Below, piece by piece: positions 7,090 to 15,642 of a DNA stretch of 27,768 bases. Below the pieces are notes generated by a model. The model had not been told where the DNA came from and did not search any database. It saw only the letters and a program-made list of their open reading frames with translations. Numbering within the stretch: position 1 is the first letter of the stretch; each line of letters opens with the position of its first letter. Location of the stretch: NCBI GenBank assembly GCA_035997045.1, contig DASYIY010000028.1, forward strand, positions 1 through 27,768. Reading direction: 5' to 3'. The DNA is from VRUE01 sp035997045. Lineage in GTDB: Bacteria > Actinomycetota > Thermoleophilia > Solirubrobacterales > 70-9. Both the position numbers and the translations under genes were made by a program.

Positions 7090-8418
7090 GTGGAGGAAGA
7101 GGCGATATCGGCGGCTGGTTCGGCGCCCCGGCCCGGTCCGGACCTACCTGGTCCCTTCGCGGTTGGCCGCTACGCGCGCAAGCTGCAAGAGGAGATGCGG
7201 CGACGGGCGCGGGTGCTGCTCGTCGGCGAGGTGACCGGTGTAGGGCATAGCAAGGTCCAGGCTTACTTCGAGCTGCGCGACGGCGAGGGTGCCGTGCCTT
7301 GCGCGATCTGGCTCGACGACCTCGAGAAGGCGGGATTGCCGAGCGGCGCACTGCGCGATGGCGCCGAAGTGGTGATCGCCGGCGGGCCCGACTACTACCC
7401 GGGCGGTGGCCAGGCCTCGCCCAGCTTCTCCTTCCGCGCCACCCATGTGCGCCTCGCTGGCGAGGGGGATCTGCTGGCGCGGCTGGAGGCGCTGCGCAAG
7501 CAGCTCCAGGCCGAGGGCCTGTTCGAGCTGCAGAAGCAGCTGGCGCGGCCGCTGCTGCCGAAGGCGATCGGGGTCGTCACGGCCGAGTCCGGCGCCGCCC
7601 GCCGCGACCTGCTGGCCGGATTCGAGCGGCGCGGCTGGCGCGGCACGGTCGTCTGGGCCTTCGCCCCCGTGCAGGACCGCCACGCGGCGCCGCGGATCGC
7701 CGCGGCGATCCAGGACCTCGCTGCGCAGCCGCAGGTCGAGGCGATCGTCGTCACCCGTGGCGGCGGCAGCCTGGCCGACCTCTGGGCCTTCTGCGACGAG
7801 ACCCTCTGCCGCACGGTGGCGATGCTGCGCGTGCCGGTGATCAGCGCCGTCGGCCACGAGCGCGACTCGACCCTGATCGACGATGTCGCTGCGGTCGCTT
7901 GCTCGACCCCGACCCACGCCGCCGAGGCTGCGGTGCGACTCGACTGCGTCGCGGCCCGTGGCGAGCTTGAGCGCAGCCTCGCTTCGTTGCGCCGGGCGGC
8001 GGAGAGCGGTGTGCGCAGTCGTACGCCCCACCTGGTTGCGCTGGCCCGCGGCCCGGCACGGGCGTTGCGGCGCGAGCGGCTCGCTCTGAACCAGAAGACG
8101 CGGGAGATTCGCGCCGCCTCCGAACGCGGCATCGCCGAGCGCCTCGGCTTCCAGCGCCGGCTCGCCACCGTCGTTCTCGAGCGGGCGCGCCAGCGAGCTG
8201 CCGGAGCCGAAATGGAGCGCAGGCGCACTGCGTTGCACCGGGTGGAGGTCGCGCTCCGCGCCCACGAGCCCGAGCGCACGCTTGAGCGGGGCTATGCCCT
8301 GGTCGAGGATAGGGCCGGTGAGCCGGTGGTCGACGCCGCCGCCGCGGTCGCCGCCGGGCGCATCAAACTGCGCTTCGCCGACGGCAGTGTCGGCGCCAAG
8401 ATCGAGGAGCAGGATTGA
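7090..8418 (+). CDS. xseA: Exodeoxyribonuclease VII large subunit
   Basis: 442 aa, starting at GTG. The N-terminal OB-fold (about residues 24-115: FAVGRYARKLQEEMRRRARVLLVGEVTG through FRATHVRLAG) precedes the catalytic core. The core has AIGVVTAESGAARRD, TRGGGSLADLWAF and PVISAVGHERDSTLIDDVA, the conserved motifs of XseA, and then a long Arg-rich helical C-terminal region that in the family binds XseB. Exonuclease VII degrades single-stranded DNA in both directions and works in mismatch and cross-link repair in the cytoplasm. The stop overlaps the TTG start of xseB by 4 nt, so the two subunits are translationally coupled. Start choice rests on TAGCCT 6 nt upstream. Confidence 0.95.
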   Translation: MEEEAISAAGSAPRPGPDLPGPFAVGRYARKLQEEMRRRARVLLVGEVTGVGHSKVQAYFELRDGEGAVPCAIWLDDLEKAGLPSGALRDGAEVVIAGGPDYYPGGGQASPSFSFRATHVRLAGEGDLLARLEALRKQLQAEGLFELQKQLARPLLPKAIGVVTAESGAARRDLLAGFERRGWRGTVVWAFAPVQDRHAAPRIAAAIQDLAAQPQVEAIVVTRGGGSLADLWAFCDETLCRTVAMLRVPVISAVGHERDSTLIDDVAAVACSTPTHAAEAAVRLDCVAARGELERSLASLRRAAESGVRSRTPHLVALARGPARALRRERLALNQKTREIRAASERGIAERLGFQRRLATVVLERARQRAAGAEMERRRTALHRVEVALRAHEPERTLERGYALVEDRAGEPVVDAAAAVAAGRIKLRFADGSVGAKIEEQD

Positions 8419-8651
8419 CGGACAAACCCGACAGCTACGAGGTCGCAGTCGAGCGCCTGGAGCAGATCATCGACCGTCTGGACTCCGGTCAGGCCGGCCT
8501 GCGCGAGACCCTCGATCTCTGCAGCGAGGGGCGTGATCTGGTCACCTACTGCAGCGCCGAGCTCGACGCCGTCGGCGAGGGTCTGAAGGAGCTCAAGCTC
8601 GACGAGCTGGCAACGAAACTCGCTTCCTCGGCCGAGCCCGGCGCAGCCTGA
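8415..8651 (+). CDS. xseB: Exodeoxyribonuclease VII small subunit
   Basis: 78 aa, the usual size. The body YEVAVERLEQIIDRLDSGQAGLRETLDLCSEGRDLV is the classic XseB helical hairpin, and the tail is short and alanine-rich. It starts at TTG (8415) in a TTGA overlap with the xseA stop. Several XseB copies wrap around each XseA and are needed for activity. The stop at 8649-8651 abuts the addA stop on the opposite strand; together they read TGATCA, leaving no room for an intergenic terminator. Confidence 0.92.
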   Translation: MTDKPDSYEVAVERLEQIIDRLDSGQAGLRETLDLCSEGRDLVTYCSAELDAVGEGLKELKLDELATKLASSAEPGAA

Positions 8652-11600
8652 TCAACTCGCTCTGACGCGGGCGATCTCCGCTTTGAGCCTTTGTCGGCCG
8701 GCAGCGAGATCGTCCGGGCCCCAGAGGGTGACCGCCGGCTCCCCGGGACGTTCGAGGAAGACGTAGGCGAGTTCGACCTCTTCGGACCCGCGGGCCTCGG
8801 CGACGGCGAGCGCGTAGATGATCTGCTGGATCTCGTAGCGAGCCGCGAGCTCGGCGGTCTCCGCCTCGTCGACCTTGTCGGTCTTGTAGTCGACGATCAA
8901 CGGCGGCTTGCCTTCTTCCTCGACCAGCAGATCGATCGAGCCGCGCAGGACGGTGTCGGCGACTTCGATCAGCAGCGGCACCTCGGCGCGGCTGCGCGCC
9001 GAGTCTCGAATTCGCTCGGCGAAGAAGCTCGAGTCGAGCCAGGCCTGGAAGGGGGCGAGCAGCGCCTCCTCGGCGAGGCTAGAGCCGGCGTCTACCTCCG
9101 CTGACATCGCTATCCGCCGGACCAGCTCCGGGCTCGGCACTTGCCACTCGTTTGCCTGGCTCCACTCGAGCAGCGCGTGGACCGCCCTGCCCCGCACCGC
9201 ACCGCTGTCGCCCTCCGTGCGCTCGTCGTCGTCCTGAGCGCGGAGAGCGCGGTCGCTGTCGACAAGCCGTTGTTCGGGGCTCTCCCCGTGGGCTGAGATT
9301 GCGGTGTAGGAAAGCGCTCGCCTCGTCGCCCGACGGGGCCTTTGGGTAACCAGGGGCGCTGGGCCTTCGCCGTCGTCTCGTGCCCGGTCCGGCTCCTCGC
9401 GCAGCTCGGTCAGGCTCGCCGCTCGCTCGACCGAGGCGAGGTTTACGCGGACCGCGATCTCGGAGGGCTCGAACGCCGCCTCCAGTCCCGGCCTCGGTTC
9501 GGGGGCCGCGACGGCGACGTTCGAGTCGCACTCGCGGTCGATCTCGAGTCCGGCGACGATCCGCTCGATCACGGCCTTGCCGTGGCTGTCCCGAGAGGGA
9601 GGGGAGGGCCTGACCACGCCGCTCAGCAGCAGCCGCTCGCGCGCCCGCGTCGCCCCGACATGGAAGAGGCGAAGCTCCTCCTGGGCCTGGCGGCGCTGGG
9701 CGTCCTCGCTGAGCTCGCGCTGGGCGTAGAGGTCGACCGCGCGGGCGCCGAGCCGGCGCAGCTGCATCCCCACGCGTGGCGCCTCGAGCTCGCGGCCGAG
9801 GCTGAGCATCGGCCCGCGCGCGGCAGGGAGGAGGCCGCGGGAGAGGTGGGGGATCGCGACCACGTCGAACTCCAGCCCCTTGGCGCTGTGGATGGTCATG
9901 ATCCGCACCCCGTCGTGACCCTCGACCGCGGTCGCCGCCTGCGCGTCGGCGTCGGCGTCGGCGCGGGCGGCGAGGAAGTCGAGCAGGCCGCGCAGGTCGC
10001 GCCCCTCGGCGGCCTCGAACTCGGCGGCGAGGCGCATCAGCTTGCGCACGTTGGCGAAGCGGCTCTCGCCGGCGCGGCGCGTCAGCACGGCGAGGTCGTA
10101 GCCGGTCGCGGTCACCGCGGCGTCGATCAGGCCGGCGAGCGAGAGCGAGGTGGCGCGGCGGCGCAGCTCGACGATCGTCTCGGCAAAAGTGCGCAGCAGC
10201 GAGAGCTCCGTCGCCGGGATCTGCGCGAGTCGCTCGGCATCGGCGCGCTCGTCCTCGCCCAGGCCCGCCGCCTGCTCCACGGTCGGCCAGATGTGGCGGC
10301 CCCGGCCCGCTGCGGCGCGCAGCAGCCAGAGCGTGTCGGGCGCGACTCCGCAGACGGGCGAGGCGAGAGTCCCCAACAGTGCCTGGTCGTCGAGCGGGTT
10401 GGCGATCGTCGCCAGCAGCGCGCAGACGTCGGCGACCTGCTGCTGTGACCAGTAGCCGCGGCCGCCGACGACGTAAGGGCGCAGGCCGGCCCGCTCCAGC
10501 GAGTCCTCGTGGGCATCGAGGCGGGTGAAGGCGCGCAGCAGCACGACCATCGCCCCGCGCTCGACGCCCCGGTCGGCCAGCTCGCGCAGCCGCGCGGCGA
10601 GGAAGCGGGCCTCGGCCAGCTGGTTGGTGGGCGTGCGGGCGTCGGTTGCCGGGTCCAGCTCGATCCCGTCCTCGTCCCAGCCCTCGCGGCCGGTGAGCAG
10701 GATCTCCACCGCCGGCCCTTCGCCGGCAGGCCCCGGGCCGGCCGGCGGGGCGCCGACTCGCAGCGGTGTGTAGTCCTCGAGCAGTCGCTCGCCGATCGCG
10801 TTGACGGCGCCGATCACCTCGGGGCGGGAGCGGAAGTTGCCGCTGAGGGGGATCGCCTCGCCGGTCGGGCTCGCTTCGATCGCCTCCCGTCGCTCGCGAA
10901 ACACGTCGAGGTCGGCGTGCCTGAAGCCGTAGATCGACTGCAGCTCGTCGCCGACGACCATCAGCTGGGTCCCCGGCCCGCGCAGCGACTCGATCAGGCT
11001 CAGCTGCAGGCGGTTGGTGTCCTGGAACTCGTCGACCAGGAGATGGCTGAACCGGACCCGGTAGGCAGCCCCCGTCTCGGTCCGCTCGAGCAGTCGCGCC
11101 GCCAGCAGCTGCAGGTCCTCGAAGTCGATTCCGGCGCGCCTTCGCTTGGCGATGGCGAAGCGCTCGGAGAAGAGCCACAGGAGCTCGGCGACGTGACGGT
11201 AGGCGAGGCCACCCTCACCGGCCTCGGCGACGCGGCTCAGGGCCGCCTCGATCGCCTCCTTGTAGGCGGCGATCGGCTTTGCCTTGCTGGCGGTTCGCAG
11301 CGACGTCATCTCATCGAGGCTGGGAGAGCCCTCCGCTCGCTCGAGCAGAGCCAGCGCCCGCTCGACAAGCTCGTGGTTGGTGCTGCCTGGTTTCAGCTCG
11401 CCGACCGTCTCGGCGGCGACCGCCGCGGCGTGTCGCAGCGCCCCCTCGGCGTCTGGCTCGGGTGCCTCGGGAAGCCGCGGCTCGGCCTCGCCGCGGCTGC
11501 GCAGCTCGGCATGCACCCCGAGCACGATCCCTCTCAGCCCGCCGATGTCGAATGCGGCGACGGTGTCTTCGCGCTCCCGGTCGCCTCCGGCGAGGAAGGC

Positions 11601-12026
11601 TTCGAGCGCCTCGTCGAAGGCCTCGACCGCGGCCCGCTCGGCCTCTGGGGAGTTCAGCACCCGGAACCTCGGATCGATGCCGACCGCGACCGGATGGGCC
11701 GAGAGCAGCCGGTTGCAGAAGCCGTGGATCGTCATCACCCAGGCGCCGCCGAGCGTGGGCACCAGCTCCTTGGCGCGCTTGGACCCTGCCTCGGCCCGGC
11801 GTTCGATCTCGGCCCGGATCCGCTGGCGCAGCTCGGCCGCGGCCTTGTCGGTGAAGGTGAAGGCGAGGACCGCGCCCGGGGAGACGCCCTGCTCGCAGAC
11901 CAGCCGGCAGTAGCGGTCCACCATGACCCCGGTCTTGCCGGTTCCGGCGCCGGCCTCGACCAGGACCTCGGCCGCCGTTGCCTCGATCGCCGCTCGCTGC
12001 TCCTCGGTCGGGGCTCGCTTGCTCAC
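8652..12026 (-). CDS. addA: UvrD/AddA-type helicase-nuclease, double-strand break end processing
   Basis: 1124 aa. A complete superfamily 1A helicase: Q motif (PTEEQRAAI), Walker A AGAGTGKT with Lys31, motif Ia/Ib region, Walker B DEFQDT, VGDELQSIYGFR (motif III/IV), TIHSAKGLEFD (motif V) and GATRARE (motif VI). The C-terminal part is a RecB-type PD-(D/E)XK nuclease: GRAVHALLEW, GSIDLL, then VDYKTDK near residue 1046 and a QIIYAL helix. AddA with AddB unwinds and resects broken DNA ends before RecA loading. The GTG start overlaps the addB stop by 4 nt (GTGA), so it is second in an addB-addA operon. It converges on xseB with no gap. AdnA-like actinobacterial helicase-nucleases are the alternative family name. 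Confidence 0.9.
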   Translation of the reverse strand: MSKRAPTEEQRAAIEATAAEVLVEAGAGTGKTGVMVDRYCRLVCEQGVSPGAVLAFTFTDKAAAELRQRIRAEIERRAEAGSKRAKELVPTLGGAWVMTIHGFCNRLLSAHPVAVGIDPRFRVLNSPEAERAAVEAFDEALEAFLAGGDREREDTVAAFDIGGLRGIVLGVHAELRSRGEAEPRLPEAPEPDAEGALRHAAAVAAETVGELKPGSTNHELVERALALLERAEGSPSLDEMTSLRTASKAKPIAAYKEAIEAALSRVAEAGEGGLAYRHVAELLWLFSERFAIAKRRRAGIDFEDLQLLAARLLERTETGAAYRVRFSHLLVDEFQDTNRLQLSLIESLRGPGTQLMVVGDELQSIYGFRHADLDVFRERREAIEASPTGEAIPLSGNFRSRPEVIGAVNAIGERLLEDYTPLRVGAPPAGPGPAGEGPAVEILLTGREGWDEDGIELDPATDARTPTNQLAEARFLAARLRELADRGVERGAMVVLLRAFTRLDAHEDSLERAGLRPYVVGGRGYWSQQQVADVCALLATIANPLDDQALLGTLASPVCGVAPDTLWLLRAAAGRGRHIWPTVEQAAGLGEDERADAERLAQIPATELSLLRTFAETIVELRRRATSLSLAGLIDAAVTATGYDLAVLTRRAGESRFANVRKLMRLAAEFEAAEGRDLRGLLDFLAARADADADAQAATAVEGHDGVRIMTIHSAKGLEFDVVAIPHLSRGLLPAARGPMLSLGRELEAPRVGMQLRRLGARAVDLYAQRELSEDAQRRQAQEELRLFHVGATRARERLLLSGVVRPSPPSRDSHGKAVIERIVAGLEIDRECDSNVAVAAPEPRPGLEAAFEPSEIAVRVNLASVERAASLTELREEPDRARDDGEGPAPLVTQRPRRATRRALSYTAISAHGESPEQRLVDSDRALRAQDDDERTEGDSGAVRGRAVHALLEWSQANEWQVPSPELVRRIAMSAEVDAGSSLAEEALLAPFQAWLDSSFFAERIRDSARSRAEVPLLIEVADTVLRGSIDLLVEEEGKPPLIVDYKTDKVDEAETAELAARYEIQQIIYALAVAEARGSEEVELAYVFLERPGEPAVTLWGPDDLAAGRQRLKAEIARVRAS

Positions 12027-15025
12027 CGCTCCTCGTCCCCTTCGTCATTCAGCGGTTCGACCGGTGCGCGATCGCGGCGGCAGATCGGCGCGAAGTCGCA
12101 GAAGGGCGGGCAGACGCCGTGGTCGCGCAGGCCCGGGCGGGGGCCGGGGTCGCGGTCGATCTGCCCGTTGCGCATCCGCGCGACGATCGCGCCGGCCCGG
12201 CGCCGGGCGTCAGCGAGCAGCTCCTCGAACTCCTCCTCGCTGACCCTGTCGGTCTTCGAGAGCCGGTACCCGTCGAGGCCGGCCGCGGCGTCCTCGAGCA
12301 CGATCCCCCTAGGCCGGCGCTCCGAGGTGGCGCGCAGCGGGTGGTAGAGCCCGCCGACGATCTCCGTCCCCCAGAGCTCGGCGACGGCGATCAAGTAGAG
12401 CTGCAGCTGCAGCTTCGCCTCCTCCTCGAGCTTTTCCCTGGCGGAGACCCTGCTCGAGAGCTTGTAGTCGAGGACGAGGGCGCGACCGTCGGGCGCCCGG
12501 TCGACGCGGTCGATCGCCCCGTGCAGTCGCCAGCCGTCGAGCTCGAGGACCGGCCGCCCGGCCTCGTCGGACTCGGAGAATTTCTCCTCCAGCAGCCACG
12601 GCTCGAAACCGCCCGTCTCCCGGCGCGATTCCTCGGCGAGAAAGCGGGCGAGCAGTCCCTTGATCCGGGTCAGCATCGCCCGCTCGGCCGGGTGCTCACC
12701 GAGTTCCTCCCTCGCCGCGATCTCGTCGACCAGCTCCTGGCCGCGAGCGATCCAGGCCCCCAGGGAGCCGGTCCGGGGGAGCGCGTCGCCCTCCGGTCGC
12801 TCCTTATAAAGGCCGTAGAGGGCGGCGTGCATGATGCTGCCCTGGACCAGCGGATCCGGCGGTGGGTCGAGCGGTTGGGGCGAGAGCTCGTGCGAGACGA
12901 ACCAGCGGTAGGAGCAGACGTCGAAGCCCTCCAGGGTGGTGCCGCCGTAGGCGTGGACGTCGCTGAGCGCCGCGATCACGGAGGGGTTCGAGATCGGTCC
13001 CGGCGCGCGCGTGGCGGCCTCGCTGTCGAGGGCGGTCGCCAGGCGCGCCCTGATTCGGTCGGCGGTCGGGCCTTCGGTGCCGGCGGCCGCGAGCAGCCGG
13101 TCCGGGTCGGCGCTCGGACCGCGGGCGGCGATCGTCCGGGCCAGCTCGGTCTCCGACGGCGCCTCGCCGAGGCGGTGGACGACCTCGGCGAGGCTGCGAC
13201 CGCGGATCTCGCCCTCGGCCGGCTCCAGTAGCTGCCTGACGTCGCTGAGGAAGGGGGAGGACGCCTCGGCCGCGCCGTTCTCGTCGCTGTCGCGGTAGGA
13301 GAGAAAGAGGCGCCGTTTCGGCAGCGCCAGGCAGGCGTGGAAGAGGTAGCGCTCCTCGGCCTCGTCGGCGTGGCGCGGCTGCAGGCCCAGCGACTCGCGC
13401 TGGCGCTCGGAGAGGAACGGGTCGGAGTGCCCAGCGCCGCGCGGGAACTCCCCATCCTGCAGGGAGGCGACGAAGACGTTGTCAAAGCGCGCCGCCCGCA
13501 CCCGGCGCGGGTCGGCGATCCTGATCCGGTCCTCGACCGGCCCGCTCCAGACCCGCACCGCGATGCCGGCCACCGCCTGGGCGATCGATTCGGGCAGCGG
13601 CGCCAGGCCGTCGAGCTCGGCCCGCTCGGCCATCGCGGTCGCGATCGCCGCCGCCGCGCGCGCCTCCAGCTCCGAGCCCACGCGGGCGCCCATCGCCGCG
13701 GCGAGCTTGCCGACCGCAGTCGCCAGCTCGGCGGGGCGCCCCGCCGCTTCGCGGATCCGGGCGACGTCGGCGGGCGGCTCGCCGCGCTCCTCATCCCAGA
13801 GCCGCAGCGCCTCCGCCGCGGTCTGGACGCGATTGCGGCGGAGCTTGCGCTCGAACCAGTCGACCCGTCCGGGCGAGGCGCCCGAGGGGCCACGCAGGTA
13901 GCGCAGCAGGTCGCTCGCCCGGGCGGTTCCCAGCATCGCCTCCAGCAGCGCCGTCAGGGAGCCTCCGACCGAGGTCCTCGCCACCGGGATCTCGGCCTCG
14001 AGCGCGGTCGCGATGCCGTAGGACTCGAGGACCGAGGCGATCAGCGGGCCGCGCCGCGCCGGGTCGCGGACGACGATCGCGATCTGCTCCGGATCGGTTC
14101 CGGCGGCGAGCAGGCGCGCCACCTCGACCGCGATCGCCTCGGCCTCGCCGCGCTCCCCAGCGGAGCGCAGGAAGACGAGGCTCTCGTCGGGCGGGCTTTG
14201 CGCCGGCTCGGTCGCGCCGAAACCCCGCTCGAGCTCGAAGAGGAGCGGCGAGTCGGTGTTGGCGGGATCGGCCGCGGTTTCCTCGCTCGAGTCGATTCCG
14301 ATCTCCTCGAGCGAGGCGAGCAGCGGAGCGTTGCGGCTCGCGAGCGCCGTGTGACCCCGCTCGAAGGGAAGCGCCACGGTCACCTCCGCGACCGCGGCAA
14401 GGGCGCGGATCAGGTCGAGCTGGTTGCGGGTCAGGTCGTCGAGGCCATAGAGGAAGACCGGTCGCCGCCAGAACCCGGTCCCCGCCCTCAGTAGGGCGAT
14501 CGCCTCGCGGGCGATGCCGTGTGGGTCGACCGTCCCGAGCCGATCGCGCACCCCGGCGTAGGCGGCAAAGAGGGTCGCGATATCGCCGAGGTAGGCAGAG
14601 CCCTCGAGGGTTCCGGCCGCCGCTTCGACGTCCGCCGGCTCCAGCCCCGCGCCCTGGAGCTCGTCGAGCAGCCGCTCGAGTGCCAGCGGGAAGCCCGGAT
14701 GCAGGACGGAGCCACGCAGCGGACCCATCTCCGCTCGACTCTCGACCGCCGCCGCCGCGACGGCGCCGAGGCGCTGCGCCGGGGTGAGGACGGTGCCGGG
14801 AGGCGCACCGCCCGCGGTCGCCACGGTCCCGAAGAGACCGCCGAAAGTCATCACGTCCGCGCCGAGGATCGCGCCGCCCGCGCAAAGCTCCCGCTCGAAG
14901 GCGTAGACGTCGTCGAGCGTGGGAACGACGAGGACCGGATCGCGGTCCAGCACGGCGATCAGCCCGCGCCTGATTCGGCCCGCGCGGCCTGAATTGGGAG
15001 GTCCGTGGATCAGCTTCAGCGACAC
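12023..15025 (-). CDS. addB: AddB-like subunit with degenerate Walker A, nuclease domain and Fe-S cysteines
   Basis: 1000 aa. The N-terminal P-loop position reads GPPNSGRA (residues 8-15): Arg14 replaces the Walker Lys and Ala15 the Thr/Ser, so ATP hydrolysis is probably lost. The middle is helicase-like without clear motifs. The C-terminal PD-(D/E)XK domain has GAIDRVD, LVLDYK (Lys near 854) and the QLQLYL helix. Cysteines at about 703 (FDVCSYRWF) and near 971-982 (CPPFCDFAPIC) match the split 4Fe-4S staple of AddB/Cas4-like nucleases, here C-x3-C-x5-C. It is first in the addB-addA operon; GTG start at 15025 with TAAGGT 6 nt upstream and GGAGG overlapping the gap. It is divergent from the 151-aa gene. 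Confidence 0.85.
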   Translation of the reverse strand: MSLKLIHGPPNSGRAGRIRRGLIAVLDRDPVLVVPTLDDVYAFERELCAGGAILGADVMTFGGLFGTVATAGGAPPGTVLTPAQRLGAVAAAAVESRAEMGPLRGSVLHPGFPLALERLLDELQGAGLEPADVEAAAGTLEGSAYLGDIATLFAAYAGVRDRLGTVDPHGIAREAIALLRAGTGFWRRPVFLYGLDDLTRNQLDLIRALAAVAEVTVALPFERGHTALASRNAPLLASLEEIGIDSSEETAADPANTDSPLLFELERGFGATEPAQSPPDESLVFLRSAGERGEAEAIAVEVARLLAAGTDPEQIAIVVRDPARRGPLIASVLESYGIATALEAEIPVARTSVGGSLTALLEAMLGTARASDLLRYLRGPSGASPGRVDWFERKLRRNRVQTAAEALRLWDEERGEPPADVARIREAAGRPAELATAVGKLAAAMGARVGSELEARAAAAIATAMAERAELDGLAPLPESIAQAVAGIAVRVWSGPVEDRIRIADPRRVRAARFDNVFVASLQDGEFPRGAGHSDPFLSERQRESLGLQPRHADEAEERYLFHACLALPKRRLFLSYRDSDENGAAEASSPFLSDVRQLLEPAEGEIRGRSLAEVVHRLGEAPSETELARTIAARGPSADPDRLLAAAGTEGPTADRIRARLATALDSEAATRAPGPISNPSVIAALSDVHAYGGTTLEGFDVCSYRWFVSHELSPQPLDPPPDPLVQGSIMHAALYGLYKERPEGDALPRTGSLGAWIARGQELVDEIAAREELGEHPAERAMLTRIKGLLARFLAEESRRETGGFEPWLLEEKFSESDEAGRPVLELDGWRLHGAIDRVDRAPDGRALVLDYKLSSRVSAREKLEEEAKLQLQLYLIAVAELWGTEIVGGLYHPLRATSERRPRGIVLEDAAAGLDGYRLSKTDRVSEEEFEELLADARRRAGAIVARMRNGQIDRDPGPRPGLRDHGVCPPFCDFAPICRRDRAPVEPLNDEGDEER

Positions 15026-15031
15026 GCCTCC

Positions 15032-15037
15032 ACCTTA
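15032..15037 (-). promoter_or_regulatory. -10 box for the addB-addA operon
   Basis: TAAGGT on the minus strand, 6 nt before the GTG at 15025. The six intervening bases GGAGGC resemble a Shine-Dalgarno sequence but are too close to the start to work as one. Confidence 0.4.
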
Positions 15038-15108
15038 TGTCTGCTCCCGGCGCGTCCCGGCCGCAAACTGCGGCATCGTTCCCCGGTTTTGGCGTCTACC
15101 GCCCCCTC

Positions 15109-15114
15109 TAAATT
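15109..15114 (+). promoter_or_regulatory. -10 box for the 151-aa gene
   Basis: TAAATT, 9 nt before the ATG at 15124, in an otherwise GC-rich gap divergent from addB. Confidence 0.5.
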
Positions 15115-15123
15115 GCACCGCAG

Positions 15124-15579
15124 ATGGCTCTCTGCTTCGTAGACCCCGCCGATGCGATCCGCGCGATCTCGGACTCGATCGGCCGTGAGGCCCGCCGCCA
15201 GCTGCTCGGCGAGGCGGTCCGCTCCTGGGTCGACGAGATTCCCGATCAGGAGCTGGAGACCCACTACGCCAAGGCGCTCTCCGAGCTCGACGAGCACGAT
15301 CTCTCGATGCTCGCCGCCTGGCACGGCTCCCTTGAGGTCGGCCACCCGGTCCCCAACCGCGACTTCCTGATGGGCGCCTTCGGCTCCCTCGGCGAGAACC
15401 GCCGCGAGGCGATGAAGCTCGCTGCCGGCTTCCGCGGCGAGGAGGCGGTCGACGCCGGAGTCACCGAGGAGGACGCTCTGGAGCTCGTCCTCGGCCTGCT
15501 CTCCCCGGCCCGCCAGATGGAGCTCGCCCTCGAGGCCGTAGAGCTCTACATCTGGGACCGCGCCGGCTCCGATAACTAG
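15124..15579 (+). CDS. Conserved-looking acidic helical protein of unknown function
   Basis: 151 aa, with no signal peptide or membrane segment. It is strongly acidic and probably all-helical (for example DQELETHYAKALSELDEHDL and RQMELALEAVELYIWD). One short stretch, GHPVPNRDFLMGAFGSLGENRREAMKLAAGF, could be a conserved core. There is a single cysteine (Cys4). I recognise no domain. The ATG is supported by TAAATT 9 nt upstream. It is divergent from addB (98 bp between starts), so it may share regulation with the DNA repair operon, but nothing in the protein says so. The next gene starts 63 bp after its stop. Confidence 0.65.
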   Translation: MALCFVDPADAIRAISDSIGREARRQLLGEAVRSWVDEIPDQELETHYAKALSELDEHDLSMLAAWHGSLEVGHPVPNRDFLMGAFGSLGENRREAMKLAAGFRGEEAVDAGVTEEDALELVLGLLSPARQMELALEAVELYIWDRAGSDN

Positions 15580-15642
15580 TCGGCCGGGTCGAGCACTCGG
15601 CTCCGACCTCACGCTTCGGCGTAGTTCGGCGTTTAACTGAGG

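Noticed and set aside
9079..11178. 699-aa second minus-strand frame inside addA
   Set aside because: Same strand, other frame; extremely Arg/Pro/Gly-rich translation typical of a shadow frame.
10509..12347. 612-aa open frame on the + strand opposite addA
   Set aside because: It lies antisense to addA, which has complete helicase and nuclease motifs. The frame is long only because high-GC codon bias removes stops.
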